This document shows, one piece after another, positions 41,027 through 49,408 of a DNA stretch of 64,000 nt. The position numbers were made by a program, and so were the translations under genes. The notes under the pieces were generated by a model. That model saw only the letters and a list, made by a program, of their open reading frames with translations. It made no database searches and had not been told where the DNA came from. Location of the stretch: positions 372,001-436,000 of the forward strand of contig NZ_JAPDOE010000001.1 in NCBI RefSeq assembly GCF_026013365.1, given 5' to 3'. Positions within the stretch are counted from its first letter, which is position 1; every line of letters starts with the position of its first letter. The DNA comes from Paenibacillus sp. LS1. GTDB taxonomy: Bacteria; Bacillota; Bacilli; Paenibacillales; Paenibacillaceae.

Positions 41027-42265
41027 TTGAGTACATCAAAAAAGCGCGTCCAATTAATAGATGGACTGCGCGGATTCAGTCTGGCCGGCATTGTGCTGGC
41101 GAATATGCTGGCTTTCCAATACGGAATGTTCGGCCAGAGTAAACCCCAACTGTTCGGGATCGCCGGTGCAGACCAGGCCTTTCTCTCGTTCCTGCTTATT
41201 ACTGTAGTGGGCAGTTTTATGCCGATTTTTGCATTTATGTTCGGCTTTGGCATGATTAAGCTATCGGAAAGCCTAAAATCACGAGATTTACGACCCAAGT
41301 GTCATCTGGCTCGACGCTTTCTACTGCTGTTTGGTATCGGATTGCTGCACATCATCTATCTGTGGGAAGGGGACATCCTGACGTTCTATGGCGTACTCGG
41401 TTTCTTCCTGCTGATGTTTCTTAATCGGAAGCCCAAAACACTGCTCATTTGGGCGTTAATACTACTCGCCGGAGCGGGGTTGCTAGGTCTACCGGCATCC
41501 AATCCGACGAACCCGCTGGCTATTGAGTCCACGCATATGGAGAACTACATCATTCAAAGTCAGGATGTATACGGCAGCGGCACCTACGCGGAGATCAGGG
41601 ATTTCAGCAATAACGGCGATCCATTCGGTGGGGATTTAGAGGTGTCATACGCCCTCATAGCCTTGGTGCTGGCCCCACTTATGACGATACCGATGTTCCT
41701 ACTCGGTATGCATGCTGCAAGAATTGGTACGTTTAACGATCCGCAAGCGATGCGCCGTATATATCTTCGCCGGGCATCGTTATTGATTCCAGTTGGTTTG
41801 ATACTCAAAGCATACGGTGTATTGGCGCCACAATTGGGTGCGGAAGGATCGCCAGGAATCGGAATCGGGGGAACGCTTGGAGGAACATTGCTTGCACTCG
41901 GATACATTTACGCTTTTGCGCTGTTGTATACGGGAAGTCGTCGTTCCAGCCTGATAGGCAGGTTCGAGGCGGTTGGCCGTCTCTCGCTGACGAATTACCT
42001 GATGCAGAGCGTAATCTGTACGACCATCTTTTATGGATATGGCATGAGACTGTTTGGTCGTGCTGGCGTGTTCATCGGAGCGATTATTGCACTTGCTGTC
42101 TACGGCATTCAATTGTGGCTCAGCCCATTATACCTTAAGAAATTCAGCAATGGACCGGTCGAGTATGTTCTACGAATTTGGACATACCTGTCTTGGAAGG
42201 GTCAGCCCAGAAAGAAGAAAAGATCGAACACAAATTTGCATGAAAACGCGCCTGGTGTGAACTGA
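41027..42265 (+). CDS. DUF418 membrane protein (YeiB-like)
   Basis: 412 residues from a TTG start with AGAGGTG upstream. About ten membrane helices; the N-terminal QLIDGLRGFSLAGIVLANM is the family signature, and the DUF418 region occupies the C-terminal half (RFEAVGRLSLTNYLMQSV). The family is related to membrane acyltransferases but its role is unknown. GC-rich compared with flanks. Single gene. Confidence 0.9.
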   Translation: MSTSKKRVQLIDGLRGFSLAGIVLANMLAFQYGMFGQSKPQLFGIAGADQAFLSFLLITVVGSFMPIFAFMFGFGMIKLSESLKSRDLRPKCHLARRFLLLFGIGLLHIIYLWEGDILTFYGVLGFFLLMFLNRKPKTLLIWALILLAGAGLLGLPASNPTNPLAIESTHMENYIIQSQDVYGSGTYAEIRDFSNNGDPFGGDLEVSYALIALVLAPLMTIPMFLLGMHAARIGTFNDPQAMRRIYLRRASLLIPVGLILKAYGVLAPQLGAEGSPGIGIGGTLGGTLLALGYIYAFALLYTGSRRSSLIGRFEAVGRLSLTNYLMQSVICTTIFYGYGMRLFGRAGVFIGAIIALAVYGIQLWLSPLYLKKFSNGPVEYVLRIWTYLSWKGQPRKKKRSNTNLHENAPGVN

Positions 42266-42292
42266 GATTAAAGCGTTACTGTAAAACGTCAA

Positions 42293-42325
42293 AAGAAGCC
42301 CGTTCTGATAAAGAAAGGGCTTCTT
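42293..42325 (+). terminator. Hairpin after the DUF418 gene
   Basis: AAGAAGCCC / GGGCTTCTT, 15-base loop, 30 bases after the stop. T tract weak. Confidence 0.55.
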
Positions 42326-42657
42326 AATCGTATTGATTACTTTCCTAAACTTAAAGATAGATACGTATTTCTACACTTATCTTCAACGTTAGTTAAGAGT
42401 AGATTGTTTGTATTAGCTTGGAGAATTACCAAAATTAATTTTGTGTGCTTATATTACCTTTATTTGTTATACTCACTGAAGAAATAAGAAATCCCCCTAA
42501 TGTTTCCTAATATAATTAGTAATTATTTATAGATTCAACATATCAACACGAATACATAAGCTAACTATCATAGTGCAGGCAGCGTTAAGGTATACGAAAT
42601 AAACGATGTAGCGTATATCTCCGACTGTTTCCACTCGGACTTGAAAGGATCGTTATT
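42326..42657. other. Intergenic stretch, no gene recognised
   Basis: About 330 AT-rich bases; nothing recognised beyond a GAAAGGA ribosome binding site at its right end. Confidence 0.4.
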
Positions 42658-42870
42658 GTGCTAAAAATAATTAATTTTCTTCTTTTCTTGCTGATCATTT
42701 GGGTAGTAATTCTGTATCCTTTTCGTTTAGCTTGGTTTGAAGGCTTAAAGCAGATTCCTGCAGATCTTCATGGTATTTATTTACTTTTCTTGTTCTTTGG
42801 ATATCTGATCTGTTCATCTGGTATGGGACTTATCGTTGGCAAGATGTTTTTTAAACGGAAAGAACAGTAA
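42658..42870 (+). CDS. Small membrane protein, unknown function
   Basis: 70 residues from a GTG start, with AAAGGA eight to nine bases upstream. Two hydrophobic helices (about 5-23 and 42-62) separated by a short polar loop, and a basic C-terminus (KRKEQ), giving a hairpin in the membrane. No family recognised. Confidence 0.55.
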   Translation: MLKIINFLLFLLIIWVVILYPFRLAWFEGLKQIPADLHGIYLLFLFFGYLICSSGMGLIVGKMFFKRKEQ

Positions 42871-43037
42871 TTTCGGGTGAGTATCGATATATTTCGCAAA
42901 AAAACACAAAATTATATGAAGCCACGTACTAAAAGACTCTCTCAAGAAATAGAAGATTTGCACTCAGGGAAATATTTTTCATAGATTAATGTGCAGGAGA
43001 TCAGGTTGAATTTTCACAGTGATAAGGGGGATTCTGC

Positions 43038-43469
43038 ATGTCCGTTTCAATATCTATTGAAATCAGTTTATCAAAGCAAATCTCAAGAATGGATATTCTT
43101 CACAAACTAGAAGAATTTGGTTGGTCATATAACGATCAAGGAAAAGTAACTTTTCTACCTGTTGGGGATGAGGATGACTTTGATTGGCAGCACAAAGATA
43201 TTCCTATAGACGAGTTACTAAAAATTCTAGCTATAAAGGATAATCAAGGAGAATTACTTGGAGTGGCTATGACTTGGAAGGATACACATGTAGGGGGCAC
43301 TTTTTTAATTAAAGAGAACGGCACCATACTGATAAGCCCTGATATCAATCGAAAAGTCCTTGATGTAGAAAGTTATAATAAAGTTACTGATATAAATTGG
43401 TATACAACTAAACTAGTACCTATATTTGGTCCATTGTTTCAGTCGATTTCTTATGGAGAACATGTGTAA
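43038..43469 (+). CDS. Hypothetical protein (143 residues)
   Basis: Soluble, acidic, no signal or membrane segment. A good ribosome binding site (AAGGGGG, seven bases from the ATG) and a terminator downstream support a real gene. Features visible are a D-rich segment (DEDDFDWQH) and alternating strand-like hydrophobics. No family recognised; it could be an immunity-type or phage-like small protein but nothing proves this. Confidence 0.65.
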   Translation: MSVSISIEISLSKQISRMDILHKLEEFGWSYNDQGKVTFLPVGDEDDFDWQHKDIPIDELLKILAIKDNQGELLGVAMTWKDTHVGGTFLIKENGTILISPDINRKVLDVESYNKVTDINWYTTKLVPIFGPLFQSISYGEHV

Positions 43470-43563
43470 TTTTTTATAAGATATTAAAATACTCCCTTGG
43501 AGCATACGGGAATAACCTCAACTAAGAAGGATTCCCCGCAGGGATTCATGTCTGATCTAAAGA

Positions 43564-43597
43564 GAAGAAGGAGCATCGAAATGCCCCTTCTTTTTTC
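43564..43597 (+). terminator. Terminator after the hypothetical gene
   Basis: AGAAGG-x-GCAT / ATGC-x-CCTTCT stem with CGAA loop and TTTTTT tail. Confidence 0.75.
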
Positions 43598-43611
43598 AAC
43601 TTTTTTTTAAC

Positions 43612-43994
43612 TTATTCTAATGCTGTATTGCCATTACGTTGACTTTGTTTTTCTACATACTTTTCTTCAAGATCGTCGAAGTAATCGAGTTTTTGGGCTA
43701 TTTTTTTAAAAGCTTTGTCTAATTTATGTTGCTCTTCCATTAATTTAGCTTTGTGTTCTAAAATAATCTCTTTCTTGCTTGAATAGTCCAATCTCCCTCT
43801 TGAGTAAGCTCAACGATCTTTCGCAAGTCTGCAATAGATATATTCGTAATCCGCAAACAAGTAATCAGATCCAACCAACTTAAGTCCCCTTCGTTAAAAA
43901 CTCTTCTTCCACCTTGATCACGTTCAACGAACGGCAGTAATCCTTCTTGTTCATAATACCGTATCGTATGAGCTTCGATTTTAAATATCTTGCT
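43612..43994 (-). pseudogene. Broken MerR family regulator
   Basis: The minus strand reads [20 protein letters not shown] then GGRRVFNEGDL and WLDLITCLR, a clear MerR DNA-binding domain, but without its first ten or so residues. After WTIQARK the frame breaks (one base missing in the T run near 43769-43773); in the next frame it continues as KEIILEHKAKLMEEQHKLD to a normal coiled-coil tail and stop. It has thus lost its start and has a frameshift. The missing start coincides with the missing start of the divergent acetyltransferase. Confidence 0.85.
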
Positions 43995-44525
43995 GGGGAA
44001 GCGTTTTGCTTTTTAGATCCAGAGATTGCTTCATTGAAAGAAAATGCAACTCGTCTATGTAAAAAATTCAATGAAATTGATACTGTAAATATCCAAGAAC
44101 AACAAGAAGTAATCCGAAGACTATTTGGTTCCTGTGGTACTAAAGTTTATATGCAGCCACCGTTCAATTGCGATGTGGGTAAAAATATTCATGTAGGGGA
44201 AGATTTTCTGACCAATTACAATGTTACAATTCTTGATGTCGATACAGTAACGATTGGGGATTATTGCATGATCGGCCCTAACACTACGATCTCTACGGTA
44301 AGTCATCCGATGACAGCCAAAGGAAGAAGAGAGAAGTTGTCCATCACGAAGCCTGTTAAGATTGGTAATGATGTTTGGATCGGAGCAAACTGTGTGATTC
44401 TACCAGGCGTAACGATAGGAAACAATGTAATTGTTGCTGCCGGCGCTGTTGTATCCAAAGATGTCCCTGATCATTGTGTTGTTGGGGGTGTACCTGCCAA
44501 AGTAATCAAAGAGCTTGAATCGTAG
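43947..44525 (+). CDS. LacA/NodL-type O-acetyltransferase with replaced N-terminus
   Basis: Left-handed beta-helix acetyltransferase (hexapeptide repeats from about residue 70: [43 protein letters not shown]), preceded by the maltose acetyltransferase-type helical domain ([14 protein letters not shown]). It would acetylate a sugar hydroxyl with acetyl-CoA. The normal first eight to ten residues are absent: the frame upstream of YLAGE runs into antisense merR sequence, and the candidate ATGs at 43947 and 43968 lack a ribosome binding site. The fold is otherwise complete, so it may be weakly translated or silent. Confidence 0.75.
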   Translation: MFIIPYRMSFDFKYLAGEAFCFLDPEIASLKENATRLCKKFNEIDTVNIQEQQEVIRRLFGSCGTKVYMQPPFNCDVGKNIHVGEDFLTNYNVTILDVDTVTIGDYCMIGPNTTISTVSHPMTAKGRREKLSITKPVKIGNDVWIGANCVILPGVTIGNNVIVAAGAVVSKDVPDHCVVGGVPAKVIKELES

Positions 44526-44563
44526 GTCATCACCAGTCGCGGGACAAGAACATAGTATCATTC

Positions 44564-44596
44564 AAGTCGCTATTCAAGCGGCTTTTTTTTATTTTA
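44564..44596 (+). terminator. Terminator after the acetyltransferase
   Basis: AAGTCGCT / AGCGGCTT with a five-base loop and a run of eight T. Same core as the terminator at 40876. Confidence 0.8.
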
Positions 44597-44724
44597 TCCA
44601 TGTAATTTCCTATCTAAGGTGGCGAGAACAAGAGCTTGTTCTAATTTCGATTAGATAATTATGCATATCCAATTCGTCACTTGTGCATTCAAATGGAGTT
44701 AAATCCTTGTTAAACTTTATTTCT

Positions 44725-44743
44725 GATAATGAGAATCATTATT
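44725..44743. promoter_or_regulatory. Fur box
   Basis: GATAATGAGAATCATTATT matches the 19-base Fur consensus at 17 positions. It lies 70 bases before the monooxygenase ribosome binding site, so iron-loaded Fur should repress the two downstream genes. Confidence 0.85.
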
Positions 44744-44813
44744 AATTATCAAAGCATAAAGTTTTACCTCAGGTCTCTTAGGAGTAAATTATTGAAACGA
44801 AAGGTTGGTAGAA

Positions 44814-46118
44814 ATGAATTCAAATCGACAATTATGTATTGGATTATCCTTAAATGCAACATGGAATAAAGGTGACGGGTGGCGGCACCCGGATAGCGGA
44901 GTGGAGCAGTCAGGAAGCATTGACTATTATATTCATTGGGCAAAAATAGCGGAGAAGTTCAAGCTCGATTTTCTTTTCAGAGCGGATTATCTGTATATTA
45001 GCCCGCAGATGTTAGGCGATTCCTCCAACTTTGGTAGCCCGGATCCTACACTGTTCTTTGCAGCAATCGCTCGTGAAACGAACCGGATCGGACTGGTTAC
45101 GACCATCTCTACCACGTTCAATCCACCGTATGTTGTTGCCAGACAGCTTCAGTCTTTACACTGGCTAAGCAATGGACGTGCAGGCTGGAATATTGTCACT
45201 TCTATTGAAGGAGCCGATAATTTCGGCAATTCACCTATGCCATCACCGGAAGAGAGATATGCAAAGGCAATGGAGTTTACGGATGTGGTATGCAAGCTTT
45301 GGGAGAGTTTCCCGGATGAAGCCATTGTCATTGACCGCAAATCAGGCATGTTCTCAGATAAGAATAAAGTGACTGCCATTAATCATTCTGGTGAATTTTT
45401 CAATGTAAAAGGGCCGCTAACGTTACCTTCTCATTCATCCGGAAGCATTCCTTTGTTTCAAGCTGGTGCTTCAGATATCGGGCGGAATTTTTCCTCTTCC
45501 GTCGCGGATGCTATTTTTGCAGCAATGCCTGATCTTGAATCAGGAGTGGAATTACGAAATGATTTGCGAAGAAGAGCTTTAGAACATGGGCGCGATCCCA
45601 ATGCCATCAAAGTTTTGCCGGGTCTGTATTTTTTCCTGGGCGATACGCACGAAGAAGCGCTTGAATTGCATAAGGCTGCACATTCACACTTAAGTCTTGA
45701 ACGAAGACATGCCTCACTCCAATCGGTAATGGGTCTTGATTTAACAGGTTGTCCATTAGATCAACGGGTAACTGCTGCAATGCTTCCCGATCCTAATCAA
45801 GCTGTCCGCAGCCGTACACATGCAGAATTACTACGCCGCTTTATTACAAAATATCAGCCGACCGTGAAAGAAATCCTGGATCGACCGGAGGTTGTTGGAT
45901 CAGCTCATTGGGTATCTGTGGGGACCGTCGAGACTGTAATGAATGATATTATCGAGCGGGTTGAGGCTGGTGCGATTGATGGATTCATAGCGTTGCCGGG
46001 CGGTTCAGAAAAATCGATGACAATATTCTTCGAACAGCTGATTCCAAAGTTGGTTGCACGAGGAATGTTCCGGAGCGAATACGAGGGAACTACTTTACGA
46101 GATCACCTAGGGATTTAA
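44814..46118 (+). CDS. LLM-class FMN-dependent monooxygenase (NtaA/SnaA/DszA type)
   Basis: 434 residues. Bacterial luciferase-like TIM barrel of the NtaA/SnaA/DszA group: start QLCIGLSLNATWNKGDGWR, LDFLFRADYL, GLVTTISTTFNPPYVVARQ, and SNGRAGWNIVTS, the FMN-binding signature of this subfamily. Members use FMNH2 from a partner reductase to oxidise chelators (NTA, EDTA), sulfur compounds or N-substituted amino acids. The Fur box upstream and the siderophore-binding protein next door suggest it acts on an iron chelate or siderophore. No flavin reductase gene is adjacent. ATG at 44814 with GAAAGG nine bases upstream. Confidence 0.9.
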   Translation: MNSNRQLCIGLSLNATWNKGDGWRHPDSGVEQSGSIDYYIHWAKIAEKFKLDFLFRADYLYISPQMLGDSSNFGSPDPTLFFAAIARETNRIGLVTTISTTFNPPYVVARQLQSLHWLSNGRAGWNIVTSIEGADNFGNSPMPSPEERYAKAMEFTDVVCKLWESFPDEAIVIDRKSGMFSDKNKVTAINHSGEFFNVKGPLTLPSHSSGSIPLFQAGASDIGRNFSSSVADAIFAAMPDLESGVELRNDLRRRALEHGRDPNAIKVLPGLYFFLGDTHEEALELHKAAHSHLSLERRHASLQSVMGLDLTGCPLDQRVTAAMLPDPNQAVRSRTHAELLRRFITKYQPTVKEILDRPEVVGSAHWVSVGTVETVMNDIIERVEAGAIDGFIALPGGSEKSMTIFFEQLIPKLVARGMFRSEYEGTTLRDHLGI

Positions 46119-46181
46119 TAGATCAATCATTAATGAAGCAGTGGTACAAAATAATTGATAACTTATCGGATGGGGAGCCAT

Positions 46182-47126
46182 ATGAACAGACTAATTGGAT
46201 GGATTGCAACATTAATGATACTAACAGGAGTACTGGCCGGATGTTCCCAAACTTCCAGCACCGTTACGCCTGAAACCAGCAAGAGCGAGGGGGAGGCATG
46301 GCCAAGAACCATTCAGGATGCTAGCGAAAATGGAGTGGTGCTTGAGAAACGACCAGAGCGCATAGCGGTGCTTCATCCTTTATACTTAGATTACTTTTTT
46401 GCTTTGGATACACCTCCAATTGCATCAACTAGCGCGGCAGAAGCGATGAAGGAGTTTGCTACATTACAGCCTTACGCCGGATCTGCCGAGATTATTGACT
46501 TGGGTAGTGACTCAGCGAATCTGGAAAAGATTATGGAGGCTAACCCTGATGTAATCGTGACCTTTAAGGGTTCAGTGGATACCATATATGATGAGTTGAG
46601 CAAGATTGCACCTGTCGTCTTAATCGACTACACCGACACATGGGAAAAAACGACCAAGCTTTGTGCTCAGATTGTTGGTAAAGAGGAGCTTGCGGAACAA
46701 TTGATTCAGGAAACCCAAGAAATGATCGCAACCACGAAAGAGCATTTAAGTACACTTGAGAATAAAACCTTTGCCTTGTTGCGGGTAGACGGAAAATCCA
46801 ATTTTAATGCGCAAGGATCTAAAAACACGATGTACTACAATCAAAATGCAGGTTTTGGGTTGTTGGCACCAGAGGGATATCCTGAGGGAGGAGAATCCCT
46901 TACGTTAGAGGGGCTTTCCAGCATGAATCCTGATTATATTATTATCCAGCATCGTATTGACGTCGCAGAGGCAGCAGTCAAGGATAAGCAATCTTCAAAG
47001 GTATGGAACTCACTGGAAGCGGTCAAAAACAACCATGTGGTTATCTTTGATAATTCCCTGAATAGCGCAAGTATCCTGGCTGTCCGTTTGGCTTCAGAAT
47101 ATTTTGTGAAATTGGCTGAACAATAG
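46182..47126 (+). CDS. Iron-siderophore ABC transporter binding lipoprotein (FecB-like)
   Basis: 314 residues. Lipoprotein signal with GVLAGC and Cys21; class III binding protein fold (periplas_BP_2) with RPERIAVL at the N-lobe start, NPDVIVT, and a long central helix. It captures a ferric siderophore or citrate at the cell surface. The gene lies 63 bases after the monooxygenase gene, in the same Fur-controlled unit. No permease or ATPase follows, so it must share a transporter encoded elsewhere. GGGGAG before the ATG at 46182 decides the start. Confidence 0.9.
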   Translation: MNRLIGWIATLMILTGVLAGCSQTSSTVTPETSKSEGEAWPRTIQDASENGVVLEKRPERIAVLHPLYLDYFFALDTPPIASTSAAEAMKEFATLQPYAGSAEIIDLGSDSANLEKIMEANPDVIVTFKGSVDTIYDELSKIAPVVLIDYTDTWEKTTKLCAQIVGKEELAEQLIQETQEMIATTKEHLSTLENKTFALLRVDGKSNFNAQGSKNTMYYNQNAGFGLLAPEGYPEGGESLTLEGLSSMNPDYIIIQHRIDVAEAAVKDKQSSKVWNSLEAVKNNHVVIFDNSLNSASILAVRLASEYFVKLAEQ

Positions 47127-47174
47127 ATAGGGAATATGGACAGATTTATGTGAATACGTTACGTTTCTTCTTGT

Positions 47175-47211
47175 ACCCGCAGCCAAAAGGCTTGCGGGTT
47201 TTCTTTTCTTT
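47175..47211 (+). terminator. Terminator after the Fur operon
   Basis: ACCCGCA-x-CC / GGCTTGCGGGT stem with a four-base loop and T-rich tail (47198-47211). Confidence 0.8.
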
Positions 47212-47348
47212 TTCTCCATGGATTTGTTATTTACAAATCTTACTTCATATATTATAGTCATTAGAGATAGATTATATCTTTAATTCAAATCCCAAATAAG
47301 GGATCCGAAAATGTTCTTACAAAATACGATTAGAAGAGGAGTATGAAT

Positions 47349-47918
47349 ATGAATCCAAAAGTACAAAGAAAAATTGAGCACTTGGAGAATATTGAGAGGT
47401 TCCCGGCAGAGGAGTTATTTGAGTTCATACAGCTTAATAAAGAGGACGAACTATTAGATCTTGGAGCTGGTACAGGTTATATAAGCTTTGCTTTTGCTAA
47501 ATATGTAAAAAACGTAGTTGCATTCGATTACGATGAAGATATTTTAAAGTATCTTGAGGTAAAAGCTAAGGAGAAAGGCATAACCAATATTGAAACCACT
47601 GCCGCGAATTTTAAAGAAATGCCACTCGCGAACGAAAGATTCGAGAAAGCTGTTGCTTCCATATCGTTACACGAGGTTCAACCTCTTTCAATTGTACTGA
47701 ATGAAATCCACAGAGTATTAAAAGACAAGGGGATCTTTTTGTGTATTGAATTAGAGAAGTCAGAGGTGCCTACTGTACCTACTGGACCAAGAGTTTCATC
47801 GAATGAAATGAAAGAGGAAATCATTAAGGCAGGTTTCTCGGTTATTGACACGATTCATTCACCGACGCAAGTTGCTAACCAACCCGTCTATATCATCATT
47901 GCACAGAAGAATAAATAA
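47349..47918 (+). CDS. Class I SAM-dependent methyltransferase
   Basis: 189 residues. Motif I LLDLGAGTGYISF (about 34-46) binds S-adenosylmethionine, acidic loop VAFDYDED, then motif IV region AVASISLHEV and HRVLKDKG. A small Methyltransf_11-type enzyme, with a cytoplasmic small-molecule substrate likely but unknown. GAGGAG eight bases before ATG 47349 decides the start. Confidence 0.9.
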   Translation: MNPKVQRKIEHLENIERFPAEELFEFIQLNKEDELLDLGAGTGYISFAFAKYVKNVVAFDYDEDILKYLEVKAKEKGITNIETTAANFKEMPLANERFEKAVASISLHEVQPLSIVLNEIHRVLKDKGIFLCIELEKSEVPTVPTGPRVSSNEMKEEIIKAGFSVIDTIHSPTQVANQPVYIIIAQKNK

Positions 47919-47929
47919 GTTCAATTTAC

Positions 47930-47965
47930 AGAAGCCACTCCATTACTAATGAGTGGCTTCTTCTT
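47930..47965 (+). terminator. Terminator after the methyltransferase
   Basis: AGAAGCCACTC / GAGTGGCTTCT stem with a ten-base loop and TCTTT tail. Confidence 0.8.
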
Positions 47966-48273
47966 TACATGCCAATGTAACTGATGTGGTCTAACTGCAT
48001 CTACAGCTTTATTTATTGATCATATTCCTGCGGAACTACATACGTTTGAATTCTAACGAATCACGGAGACGTTATTTCATTAAGTTGGTCCATTTTTATA
48101 ATGTTTAGGCGGTTTTATGATGGAATAACGATACATGCTGTATTCCTTAAGAATCCGCCATTTAGAGTACGATAGGTGATCCCTTTGGAAAAGGGATCTA
48201 GTTACTAGGTCACGAATATTAAATATGGGCCATAATTTGCTTGAGACACTTTGAGCTAAAGAGGAGGCAATCC
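47966..48273. other. Intergenic stretch before fabZ
   Basis: About 300 bases with no gene. A small hairpin GATCCCTTT-x-x-AAAAGGGATC lies at 48178-48198 and GAGGAGG at 48261-48267 serves fabZ. Confidence 0.4.
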
Positions 48274-48702
48274 ATGTTTGATATTGAAAGAATAAAAGAG
48301 TTAATTCCTCACAGATATCCATTTCTTTTGGTTGATAAAATCTTGGAAATTGATGAGGGCAAGAAATCTGTCGGAATTAAAAATGTAACAATCAATGAGC
48401 CTTATTTTATTGGTCATTTTCCCGACCATCCGGTAATGCCTGGAGTCGCGATTATAGAAGCGCTAGCACAGGTCGGTGGTATCGTCATGTCTAAAGGAGA
48501 GATCATTAATCATGAAATAGGTTTATTAACTGGTATTGATAATTGTCGATTCAAACGGCAAGTAGTACCTGGAGACCAACTCCTTCTTACATTTCAGACA
48601 ACTCGTATCAAGGGGCAGATTGTTAAAGGGAGAGGTTCCGCCACAGTAAACAATGAACTGGTTTGTGAAGCTGAAATAATGTTTGCATTCAGTTCAATTT
48701 AA
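48274..48702 (+). CDS. fabZ: 3-hydroxyacyl-ACP dehydratase FabZ (extra copy)
   Basis: 142 residues, full length for FabZ. Hot-dog fold with catalytic His48 in [11 protein letters not shown] and Glu62 in IIEALAQ; N-terminal [11 protein letters not shown] is diagnostic. It dehydrates 3-hydroxyacyl-ACP in fatty acid elongation. No other fab gene is near, so this is probably a second copy outside the usual locus. Start fixed by GAGGAGG; the upstream in-frame extension is not part of the protein. Confidence 0.92.
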   Translation: MFDIERIKELIPHRYPFLLVDKILEIDEGKKSVGIKNVTINEPYFIGHFPDHPVMPGVAIIEALAQVGGIVMSKGEIINHEIGLLTGIDNCRFKRQVVPGDQLLLTFQTTRIKGQIVKGRGSATVNNELVCEAEIMFAFSSI

Positions 48703-48758
48703 GATTTAAGTTCACGGGAAAGATTGTTCCAATTTTTATATTGGGGGTGGGGTTAGGT

Positions 48759-49208
48759 ATGGATCTTAAAATACGAGAAATTATATCAGATGATTATGCT
48801 GAAGTTGTTTTTTTATGGAACGATGTACTTGGAATTCGTAATGTTAATGATGCAAACTTCCGAGTGACTATGGAAGAGATGAATAAGGACGGGAAATACA
48901 AAACATTTGTCGCATTAATAGAAAATGATGTGGTCGGTTTTGTAACTATTGTTCAGGCATTATCCGTAGGAGTTCCAATTGGTTATCTACATATTCAAGC
49001 ACTTGCTGTTAAAAGGGATTTTCAAAATAGGGGGATAGGTACAAAACTACTAAGGCACACTGAAAATTATGCTAAAGAACGGGGAATATCAAGTATTATT
49101 TTATGTAGTGGAGTTAAGCGAACCGATGCCCATGCTTTTTATGAGCATAACGGCTATGACAGAGATTCATACTGCTTCGATAAGTTGATCGACCTAACCC
49201 AAGGTTAA
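48759..49208 (+). CDS. GNAT family N-acetyltransferase
   Basis: 149 residues. Acetyl-CoA site KRDFQNRGIGTKLL (Q/R-x-x-G-x-G) and AHAFYEHNGYDRDSY as the C-terminal motif. Similar to small aminoglycoside- or amino-acid-type acetyltransferases; substrate unknown. ATG at 48759 preceded by G-rich GGGGTTAGG. Confidence 0.9.
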   Translation: MDLKIREIISDDYAEVVFLWNDVLGIRNVNDANFRVTMEEMNKDGKYKTFVALIENDVVGFVTIVQALSVGVPIGYLHIQALAVKRDFQNRGIGTKLLRHTENYAKERGISSIILCSGVKRTDAHAFYEHNGYDRDSYCFDKLIDLTQG

Positions 49209-49310
49209 ACGCTTATTAATTCACCTCCACAGCTTCCTAAACAAATTAAACAAAGATCATTGCGTCATTCATGAAAGTTTATTTATTAAGTTTCTTTATT
49301 AATTGCACTA

Positions 49311-49361
49311 AAAAGACCCAACTCACTCTTTAAACACAAGAGTAGGAAGTTAGGCTTTTTC
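49311..49361. terminator. Bidirectional terminator-like hairpin
   Basis: AAAAAG...AACTCACTCTT pairs imperfectly with AGAGTAGGAAGTT...CTTTTT, between the GNAT and response regulator stops, which converge here. Confidence 0.5.
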
Positions 49362-49408
49362 GGTACTACATTGGACATATAATTTATGTGAAATTTATTC
49401 TAACGAAG

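Noticed and set aside
42877-42984. GTG-started 35-codon frame between the two small hypothetical genes
   Set aside because: No ribosome binding site and no recognisable similarity; too short to support.
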